Assembly (NCBI RefSeq): GCF_900536025.1 | Contig: NZ_UNOZ01000031.1 | Coordinates: 186,001 to 250,000 of the forward strand | DNA from: Pseudomonas reidholzensis | Lineage (GTDB): Bacteria; Pseudomonadota; Gammaproteobacteria; Pseudomonadales; Pseudomonadaceae | Length of the DNA: 64,000 nucleotides | Direction: 5' to 3' | Shown here: in pieces, positions 1-10,000 of the stretch | Layout: every line of letters begins with the position of its first letter | Numbering within the stretch: position 1 is the first letter of the stretch | The notes under the pieces: model-generated | Told to the model about the DNA's origin: nothing | What the model saw: only the letters and a program-made list of their open reading frames with translations | Databases searched by the model: none | Translations under genes and position numbers: made by a program

Positions 1-343
1 CATTGGCACTGGCGATAGCCGCTATACAGGCATCGGCCGTCTCAATACCACTGCCCGCCTTCCGAGCCTTGACCAACACCTCGGCGTAGGCGTTGGTACA
101 CGCTTGGTCAAACGGCAACACACGCCCGAGAAAGACCGGCAGAACACGCCTCTCCAGATGTTCATGCAATGCCGTCCGACGCTTCCCTTGCGGCATCAGG
201 GCAACGCCAGCCCGCAGCTCCGCCACGGTGATTGCCGACAGGTAGAGCGTTTCCAGCGGCTGCGCGTCCAGCCACTCGATAACGCAAGGCTCCGGCTCGC
301 GGCGCAGCGGCTCGGAGATGACATTGGTATCAAGCAGGATCAT
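1..343 (-). CDS. PIN-domain toxin, FitB/VapC family (3' end outside window)
   Basis: The first 114 codons are present; the gene runs off the left edge. The protein begins MILLDTNVISEPLRREP, the hallmark start of FitB/VapC PIN-domain ribonucleases. The expected acidic metal-binding residues are visible at D5, E42 (in VAELRAG) and D104 (in ETADACIAA). Family members cleave RNA and are neutralised by the protein encoded just upstream. The ATG overlaps the antitoxin stop codon in an ATGA arrangement, so the two are translationally coupled. The target RNA cannot be predicted. Toxin family is confident; activity is inferred. Confidence 0.93.
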   Translation of the reverse strand, partial: MILLDTNVISEPLRREPEPCVIEWLDAQPLETLYLSAITVAELRAGVALMPQGKRRTALHEHLERRVLPVFLGRVLPFDQACTNAYAEVLVKARKAGSGIETADACIAAIASAN

Positions 344-594
344 TCAAAGCTCGCTGCGCGGGCCTGGGTTTTATCGCGCACACCCTCGAAGATTGCCGTT
401 TCTTCATCGCTGAGCGTGACCTCACGCCCGATCTCGGCCAGCAGCGACCCCAGCTTGATACGGCCGCTTGGCCGTACCGCGGACTCAAGGATGTCACGCA
501 TCTCGGCCTCGATGCTCCGGCCATGCTGAGCGGCACGCACGCGGATCGCGCGGTGCACCTCTTCAGGCACATTTCGAACAGTAACGGATGGCAT
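340..594 (-). CDS. Ribbon-helix-helix antitoxin, FitA family
   Basis: This 84-residue protein starts MPSVTVRNVPEEVHRAI and continues with an RSIEAEMRDIL stretch. That is the ribbon-helix-helix DNA-binding fold typical of FitA/Arc-like antitoxins, followed by an acidic C-terminal tail that would bind the toxin. I chose the ATG at 594 because GGAGG lies at 602-606, a good distance upstream; the longer reading from a TTG at 609 would overlap that ribosome binding site. Known FitA proteins repress their own operon, and repeated CTTGCAAT elements lie around the start. The pair forms a complete type II module except for the truncated toxin end. Confidence 0.93.
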   Translation of the reverse strand: MPSVTVRNVPEEVHRAIRVRAAQHGRSIEAEMRDILESAVRPSGRIKLGSLLAEIGREVTLSDEETAIFEGVRDKTQARAASFE

Positions 595-630
595 CTTGCA
601 ATCCTCCAAAACGCTGCGATTGCTTGCAAT
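595..630 (-). promoter_or_regulatory. Candidate antitoxin operator
   Basis: The sequence CTTGCAAT occurs at 595-602 and again at 623-630. The second copy is part of the inverted repeat ATTGCTTGCAAT (619-630). Autorepression by FitA-type antitoxins at such sites is known for the family; binding here is inferred from position only. Confidence 0.35.
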
Positions 631-1015
631 TTAAGCTAATGCATTCACCCGCACAATGAATACCGGGCTGCAATCCGTAAGATCAGATCGGCGGTAACCT
701 CCGACACCCCAGAGCCGGCTCGCTCTTTTATTACTTAAGTCATATATCCATGTAAGTAATCACTTGGGAACTTCATTGCCCCCTCCTCTCTGACCCAACG
801 TCCCTGACGATTTGTCCGCCATAGAGAGGCTGCACTTTTTTTCGCACACGAGCCGCTCTAGGGCGCGCACTCCCAAATATACATAGCCGCACTCTGGAAA
901 AAGTGGCTAGGTGACACTACCGAATACTACGCGCTGAACTATCGTGATTCTCTCCAACGCCAGCCCATCTGATTTCGATGTGTGGTCGTTCTGAGAAAAC
1001 AGGGAAGTGCACGCA
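631..1015. other. Intergenic region with inverted repeat
   Basis: No gene is supported in this stretch, which is more AT-rich than its surroundings around 720-780. It holds an 8-bp perfect inverted repeat, ATTACTTA (730-737) and TAAGTAAT (753-760), separated by 15 bases. The repeat lies between the toxin-antitoxin pair and the autotransporter and could be a regulator site or hairpin. I found no convincing -10/-35 pair for the autotransporter. AGGGAAG (1001-1007) is the autotransporter ribosome binding site. Confidence 0.4.
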
Positions 1016-4000
1016 ATGAACCGAGTATTTGCGCTGGTATGGAACGCCTCGATGGGCTGCTGGACAGTGACTCACGAACACAGCAAGCGTTGCCGCAAGG
1101 GCTCGCGTCGCCTGGGCAAACTGGCGCTGCCGGCCTTGCTGCTGGGTGCCCTGGCCAGCCAATCGGCTCAGGCCACGTGCTCCGCCGCCGGTAGCACAAT
1201 CACCTGCAGCGGCATTCCGACGCCGCCGCTGTATCTTAATGACTACAGCAGCGCCACCAGCGGGCTGACGGTCAACGTGACCTCGGGCGCGGAGATGAAC
1301 GCCACCGAGGGCGGCAAGGTCATCAACCTGACCGGGGCCAACATCAACCTGAACAACTCCGGCACCATCGACCCGAATGTGGGGGCCCTGGTCCCGGTGT
1401 CGGTCCTCAGTGGCGGCGCGTTCATCGGCACCGGCGCGACCAGCACGGTCAACGTGGTCAACAACACTAACGGGATCATTCGCGGCACCGGCATGGTGCT
1501 CGGCTCCACCCTGACCAGCATCGACGGTCTGGGGATTGCCGTGAACAACGGGGTGTCGGGCACCACGACCATCACCAATGACGGCACTATCACCTCCACC
1601 CGACTGCCGCCCGGCGTGAACACCCTGGCCGATACGCCAGTGGTCGGGGTGTATGGCGGTTCGCAAGTCAACATGACCAACAGCGCCACCGGTACGATCA
1701 ACGGCCGGGTCGCGTTCGAGACGTCGGTGGCGGGCAACACCTTCACCAACGCCGGTAACATCACCGGCGGCGTGTCGATGGGGGCGGGCAGCACCAACAC
1801 CTTCTACGCGATCACAGGTTCGAGCGTTAACCAAGGTGACGGTGCGCAATTGTCCGTCGGCGTCGGTGGCTTGATCGGCGTCAACCTGACCTTCGCCCCC
1901 ACCGGGACGATCGATGGCGGCGCAGCCGGTACCAACACGCTGATCCTGCAAAACCCGATCGGCCTCGGCGGCGGCACCACCGGGACCGGCACGGCGTCCA
2001 GCCTGGTCTACGTCAACTTCAACAACCTGACCCTCAACAGCGGCACCTGGACCTTGCAGGGCCCGTTGGTCAGCGGCGCGACCACCCTCAATGGCGGTGT
2101 CGCGCAGTTCAACGACAACGCGGCGTTCGGCAGCGGTGTGCTGACGTCCAACGGCGGGATTCTGCAGGCCAGCAATGCCGGTTTGACGCTGGGCAACCAG
2201 ATCAACCTGGGCGCCGGTGGTCTGACCTTGCAGGGCATCAACGGCATGACCCTGAACGGGGTGATCTCCGGCACGGGCGGCCTGACCAAGATCGGCAGCG
2301 GCCAGATCAACCTCAGCGGTATCAACACCTACTCCGGCAATACCGTGCTCAACGGCGGTGTGGTGCTGGTGGGCAACAACCAGGCGTTCAGCACCGGCGG
2401 CATCACTGTTAGCGGCTCTTCGAGCATCTCGGCGACGGCGCCGATTTCGCTGGCTAACGCGATCACGCTCAACAGCACCCTGACCGCCACCGGCACTGGT
2501 GCGCTGACTCTGGGCGGAGTGATCAGCGGCGCCGCCAACCTGACCAAGACCGGCAGCGGCAGCCTGACCCTCAACGGCATCAACACCTACACCGGGATCA
2601 CCAGCCTCAGCGCCGGCACCTTGCGCGTCGGCAACAACAACGCCCTGGGTACCGGGGTGCTCAACACCAGCAACGGCACCAGCCTCGACAGCACCGGCAA
2701 TGTGACCCTGGCCAACAACGTCGGCATCACCGGGGCGTTGAACGTGCTCGGCAGCAATGGCCTGACCCTGGCCGGCGTCGTGTCCGGCACCGGCGCAATC
2801 ACCAAGAGCGGCAGCGCCAGCCTGACCCTGACCGGCAACAACACCAACAGCGGCACCACCGCCCTCAACGGCGGCAGCTTGCTCGTCGGCAGCAACACCG
2901 CCCTCGGCACCGGCGCATTGAACGCGGCGGCCGGCACTACGCTGGATGCGACCACCGCCGTGACCCTGGCCAACGCGGTTGCGCTGTCAGGCGGGCTGAC
3001 CATCGGCGGCACCCAGGCGCTGGGCCTGAGCGGTGTCATCAGCGGCGCCGGCAACCTGATCAAGGGTGGCACCGCGAACCTGACCCTCAGCGGCAACAAC
3101 ACCTTCTCCGGCGGCACAGCGCTGGATAGCGGGACGCTGATCGTCGGCTCCAACACCGCGCTGGGTACCGGCGCCCTGACCACGGCGGCGGGCACCACCC
3201 TCGACGCCAGCACCACCGTGGCGCTGAGCAACGCGGTCGCACTGGGCGGCAACCTCAACGTCGCCGGCAACGCCAACCTGACCCTCGGCGGTGTCGTCAG
3301 CGGCAGCGGCGAGCTGACCAAGAACGGCGCGGCCAACCTAATTCTCAACGGTGCCAACACCTTCAGCGGCGGCACCACCCTCAATGCCGGCACCCTGACC
3401 GTCGGCAATGCCGCCGCACTGGGCAGCGGCAGCCTGACCGTCGCCAACGCCGCGACCCTCGACAGCAACACCTCGGTGATCCTGAACAACAACCTCGCCC
3501 TCAACGGCAATCTGGCCATCGGCGGCAGCAACGGCATGATCCTGGGCGGCGTGCTCAGTGGCGCCAGCCAGTTGATCAAGAACGGCACGGCCAACCTGAC
3601 CCTCAACGGCGCCAACACCTTCACCGGCGGCACCGCGCTCAACGCCGGCAGCCTGACCGTCGGCAACGGCGCGGCACTCGGCAGCGGCACGCTGACCATC
3701 GGCGGTGCGGGCGCAACGCTCAACAGCAGCACCAATGTGATGCTGAACAACGCGATTGCCCTCAACTCCAACCTCACCGCCGGCGGCGCCAACCCGCTGA
3801 CCCTCGGCGGCGTGATCAGTGGCGGAAGTAACCTGATCAAGGCCGGTACTTCGACCCTGACCCTGACCGGCAACAACACCTACACCGGGACTACGTCACT
3901 GAATGCCGGGACTCTGATCGTCGGTTCCAACACCGCGCTTGGCACTGGCGTACTCAACGCGGCAGGCGGCACCACGCTGGACGCCAGCACCGCAACCAGC

Positions 4001-7000
4001 CTGGCCAACAACGTCAACCTCGGCGGCAATGTGACCATCGGCGGCAACAACGCGCTGACCCTCGCGGGTGTGGTCTCCGGGGTCGGTGGCCTGACCAAAA
4101 GCGGCCCGGCCGACCTGATTCTCAACGGCGCCAACACCTACTTTGGCAACACCGCACTCAACGTCGGCAAGCTGATTGTCGGCAGCAATACCGCGATCGG
4201 CAGCGGCGCATTGAACGCAGCGGCCGGCACCACACTGGATACCAACACCGCCGTCACTCTGGGCAATCAGGTCAACCTCGCCGGTGCCATGAACATCGGC
4301 GGCAGTGCCGATCTGACCCTCACCGGAACCGTCGCCGGTGCTGGCAGCCTGGTGAAAAACGGTGCGGCCAACTTGAACCTCAATGGCACCAATACCTACG
4401 TCGGCGGCACCACACTGAACGCCGGTACGGTGACCGTCGGCAACAGCTCGGCGCTCGGCACTGGTGCCTTGACCGTCGGCGGTGCGGCAACGCTCGACAG
4501 CAGTTCGCCGCTGGCCAGCCTCGCGAACGCGGTTGTTCTCAATGCGGCGCTGAGCGTCGGCGGCACCCAGGACCTGACCCTCGGCGGTGTGATCAGCGGC
4601 ACCGGCCAGTTGATCAAGAACGGCGCGGCCAACCTGACTGTCAACGGCAGCAACACCTTCAGCGGTGGCAGCACGCTCAATGCGGGTACGCTGACACTGG
4701 GCTCGGCCGCTGCACTGGGCAGCGGCGGCTTGACCGTCGGCGGCGCTTCGACGCTGGACACCAGCACCGGCATGAGCGTCGGCAACAACATCACCCTCAA
4801 CGCCGGCCTGACCCTGGCCGGCAGCAACACACTGAACCTCAGCGGCGTGATCGATGGCGCCGGCAGCCTGACCAAGGACGGCTTCGGCGATCTGACGCTC
4901 AGCGGCAACAACACCTTCACCGGTGCGCTGAACATCGCCTCCGGCAGCGTCACCACCGCGAGCAGCGGGGCGCTCGGCAACACCTTCGGCGCCACTATCA
5001 GCGCCGGTGCCAGTCTCTATCTCAACAGCAGCGCCAACCTCAACGGCTTGAGCGGCAGCGGCAGTGTGCAGGTCGCCGGTGGCAATACCCTGACCGTGGG
5101 CGGCGTGAGCAGCACCAGTACCTTCGACGGCGACCTCGGTGGCAGCGGTGGCCTGACCAAAGTCGGTAGCGGGACGCTGAACCTCACCGGCATCAACGGC
5201 ATCACCGGCAACACCACCGTCAACGGCGGTACGCTGAACCTCACCGGTTCGCTGGCCAGCTCGCAGCTCAACGTCAACAATGGCGCCACCCTCACAGGCA
5301 CCGGTTCGGCGCTTGGTTTCATCACCATTAACAGTGGCGCTCATCTGGCGTTGTCCTCGGGCAACACCTTGTCCGCCTCGTCGCTGATTCTGACGGCCAA
5401 CAGCAATGTCGATGCGAGCCTCGCCACGCCATCGACCACGTCGCTGATGAACATCGGTGGCAACCTGACCCTCGACGGCAATCTCAACGTCACCGATGCC
5501 GGCGGTTTCGGCGTGGGTGTGTACCGCTTGTTCAACTACGTCGGTGCGCTGACCGACAACGGTCTGACCGTGGCCGGTGTGCCGGTGGGTTACGACCTCG
5601 GCGACATCCTCGTGCAGACCCTGGGTAATCAGGTCAACTTGGTAGTGTCGGCGCCGAACACCAACATGCGTTTCTGGGACGGCAGCCAGAGCATCCCCAA
5701 CGGCACGGTGGATGGCGGCAGCGGCACATGGAGTGCCGGCGGCAGCAACTGGACCAACTCCAACGGCACCTTGAACCAGACCTGGGCCGGCGACTTCGCG
5801 GTGTTCCAGGGCACGGCCGGCACGGTATCGGTCAACGGCACGCAGCTGTTCAGCGGGATGCAGTTCCTCACTGATGGCTACAACGTGGTCAACGGCACGT
5901 CGGGGCTGCTGACCGCCGTCAACGGCAGCGGTGGCACCACGGCAATGCGCGTTGACCCGGGTGTGACCGCCACGGTCGGCGTGAACATCGATGGCAGCGG
6001 GATTCTCAACAAACTCGACGCGGGCACTCTGGTACTCAACGGTGCCAACAGCTACACCGGCGGTACGCAACTGGACGGCGGCGCCCTGGTGGTGGGCAGC
6101 AACACCGCGCTGGGCAGCGGCGCGCTGATCGCCAATGCCGGCACGCAACTCGACAGCAACACCGCCGTGACCCTGGCCAATGCCGCCACGCTCAACGGCA
6201 ACCTGACGATTATCGGCAGCAATGCCTTGACCCTCAACGGTGTCATTTCCGGCACCGGCGGCTTGATCAAAAACGGTTCGGCCAGCCTGACCCTCGGCGG
6301 CAACAATGCCTTCCTCGGGCCGGTGGCACTGAACGCGGGCGGGTTGATTCTGGCGTCGAACAGCGCACTGGGTTCGGCCACCCTGAACGCGGCGAACGGC
6401 ACCACCCTAGATGCCAGCGACGTCTTCACGGCGGGTAACGCGATCAACCTGGCGGGCCACCTCGGCATCGTCGGCAGCAACGATCTGACCCTGAGCGGGG
6501 CGATCAACGGCGCCGGCAGCCTGACCAAGCATGGCGCGGCCAACCTGATCCTCAGCGGTGCCAACAACTTCCTCGGTGGTATCACCCTCAACGCCGGCAC
6601 CCTGACCGCCGGCAGCAACGGCGCCCTCGGTCTGGGCAACCTGACCGTCGCCGATGCTTCGGCACTGGACAGCAACACGTCGGTGTCGCTGGGCAACAAC
6701 GTGGTGCTCAACGCCAACCTGACCAACACCGGCAACAGCGACGTAGCGCTCAGCGGCGTGGTCAGCGGCACCGGCGGCCTGATCAAGAACGGCGCCTCCA
6801 ACCTGACCCTCAACGGCATCAACACCTACAGCGGCGGCACCACGCTGAGCGCCGGTACCGTGACCCTCGGCACCTCGTCGGGCCTGGGCTCCGGCGCGCT
6901 GACCGTGGCGGGCGCTTCGACCCTCGACACCACGGCGCCGCTGGTGCTGGCCAACAACGTCAACGTCAACGCCAACCTGAGCGTGGCCGGTAACAACAAC

Positions 7001-10000
7001 CTGACCCTAGGCGGCGTGATCGCCGGGGCGGGCACCCTGACCAAGAACGGTCTGGCCGACCTGACGCTGTCCGGCAACAACATCTTCAGCGGTACCTTCG
7101 ACGTGCAGGCCGGCAGCATCACCACGCTGGGCAACTCGGCACTGGGCAGCAACGCCGGGGTCAACCTCGGCAATACCGCGACGCTGAACCTCGGCAGTTC
7201 GGCCAGCCTCGCCAGCCTGACCGGTAGCGGCACCACACTGATCGGTGGCGGCAACACGCTGAGCATTGGCGGCAACAACGCCAGCAGCATTTTCGGCGGT
7301 GTACTCACCGGCACCGGCGAACTGAGCAAACTCGGCACTGGCACGCTGACCCTGACCGGCCTCAACAGCCTGACCGGCAACACCACGGTCAACGCCGGCA
7401 CCCTGAGCGTCAACGGCTGGCTGGACAGCGCCAGCGTGCTGGTCAGCAGCGGCGGCACCCTCACCGGTGGCGGTTCGCTCGGCGGCGCCGTGAGCGTGGC
7501 GGACGGTGGTCATCTGGCCGGCGCCACCGGCAGCACCCTGTCGGTGAACTCACTGGTGTTCAACGCCAACTCCAATTTCGATGTCGCCCTCGGCGCACCG
7601 GTCTCCGGTGGCGGCAATCCGCTGGTCACCGTCGGCGGCAACCTGACCCTCGACGGTACCCTCAATGTCAGCGACATCGGCGGTTTTGGCAGTGGCGTGT
7701 ACCGCTTGATCAACTACACCGGCGGCCTGACTGACAACGGCATGCTGATCGGCACCCTTCCGGGCATCTTCACGCCGGGTGATCTGACGCTGCAAACCGC
7801 GCTGGCCAATCAGATCAACCTGGTGGTCACGGCGCCGAACACCACCCTGGGTTTCTGGGACGGCAGCCAGACCATCCCCAACGGTACGGTCGATGGCGGC
7901 AGCGGCACGTGGAATGCCGGCGGCAGCAACTGGACCAACTCCAACGGCACGTTTAACCAGACCTGGGCCGGCGACTTCGCGGTGTTCCAGGGCACGGCCG
8001 GCACGGTGTCGGTCAACGGCACGCAGCTGTTCACCGGGCTGCAGTTCGTCACCGATGGCTACAACGTGGTCAACGGCACGTCGGGGCTGCTGACCGCCGT
8101 CAACGGCACCGACGGCACCACGGCGATGCGCGTTGACCTGGGTGTGACCGCTACGGTCGGCGTGAACATCAACGGCAGCGGCACTCTCAACAAAATCGAC
8201 AGAGGCACGCTGGTCCTCAACGGCGCCAACAGCTACAGCGGCGGTACCCAACTCACTGGCGGCACACTCGTGGTCGGCAGCGACACCGCGCTGGGCAGCG
8301 GTGCGCTGATCGCCAATGCCGGCACGCAACTGGACAGCAACACCGCCGTGACCCTGGCCAACGCCGCCACGCTGAACGGCAACCTCACGGTGCTCGGCAG
8401 CAATGCGCTGACCCTCAATGGCGTGATCGCCGGCACCGGCGGGCTGATCAAAAACGGCTCCGCCACCCTGACCCTCGGCGGCAACAACGCCTTCCTCGGG
8501 CCGGTGGCATTGAACGCGGGCGGGCTGATTCTGGCGTCGAACAGCGCGCTGGGTTCCGCCACCCTGAACGCGGCGAACGGCACCACCCTGGATGCCAGCG
8601 GCACTTTCACTGCGGGCAACGCGATCAACCTCGCTGGCAACCTCGGCATCGTCGGCAGCCACGATCTGACCCTGGGCGGGGCGATCAATAGCGCCGGCAG
8701 CCTGACCAAGAACGGCGCGGGCAACCTGACCCTGAGCGGTGCCAACAACTTCCTCGGGGGCATTGCCCTCAATGCCGGCACCCTGACCGCCGGCAGCAAC
8801 GGCGCCCTCGGTCTTGGCAACCTGACCGTGGCCGGTGCCTCGGCGCTGGACAGCAACACGTCGGTGTCGCTGGGCAACAACGTGGTACTCAACGCGAATC
8901 TGACCCATACCGGCAACAGCGACGTGGCGCTCAACGGCGTGGTCAGCGGCACTGGCGGTCTGATCAAGAACGGCGCCTCCAACCTGACCCTCAATGGCAT
9001 CAACACCTACAGCGGCGGCACCACGCTGACCGCCGGTACCGTGACCCTCGGCACCTCGTCGGGCCTGGGCTCCGGTGCGCTGACCGTAGCGGGCGCTTCG
9101 ACCCTCGACACCAGCGCCCCGCTGGTGTTGGCCAACAACGTCAACGTCAATGCCAACCTGAGCGTGGCCGGCAACAACAATCTGACCCTAGGCGGCGTGA
9201 TTGCCGGGGCGGGCACCCTGACCAAGAATGGTCCGGCCGACCTGACACTGTCCGGCAACAACACCTTCAGCGGCACCTTCGACGTGCAGTCTGGCAGCCT
9301 GACGACGCTGGGCAACTCGGCGCTGGGCAGCAACGCCGGGATCAACCTCGGCAATGGCGCGACGCTGAACCTCGGGGGTGCGGCCAGCCTCGCCAGCCTG
9401 ACCGGCAGCGGCACCACACTGATCGGTGGCGGCAACACGCTGAGCATCGGCGGCAGCAACGCCAGCAGCAGTTTTGCCGGTGTGCTCACCGGCACCGGCG
9501 AACTGAGCAAGCTCGGCACCGGTACGCTGAGCCTGACCGGCATCAACAGCCTGACCGGCAACACCACGGTCAACGCCGGCACCCTGACCGTCAACGGCTC
9601 GCTGGACAGCGCCAGCGTGCTGGTCAACAGCGGCGGCACCCTCACCGGTAGCGGTTCGCTCGGCGGCGCCGTGACCGTGGCGGACGGTGGTCATCTGGCC
9701 GGTGCCACCGGCAGCACGCTGTCGGTGAACTCACTGGTGCTCGACGCCAACGCCAACTTCGACGTCGCCCTCGGCGCACCGGTCTCCGGTGGCGGCAATG
9801 CGCTGGTCAACGTCGGCGGCAACCTGACCCTCGACGGCGCCCTCAACGTCAGCGACGTCGGTGGTTTTGGCAGTGGCGTGTATCGCCTGATCAACTACAC
9901 CGGCGGCCTGACCGACAACGGCCTGCTGATCGGCAGCGTCCCAGGCAGCGTCACTGCGGGCGACCTGACCCTGCAAACCGCGCTGGCCAACCAGATCAAC

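Noticed and set aside
3896..6148. Long antisense open frames inside the giant autotransporter (up to 750 codons, also 7550-8908 and 9731-11668 on the minus strand)
   Set aside because: They mirror the repeat-rich, GC-biased sense codons, have Ala/Gly/Val/Arg-rich composition without domains, and repeat with the same period as the sense gene.
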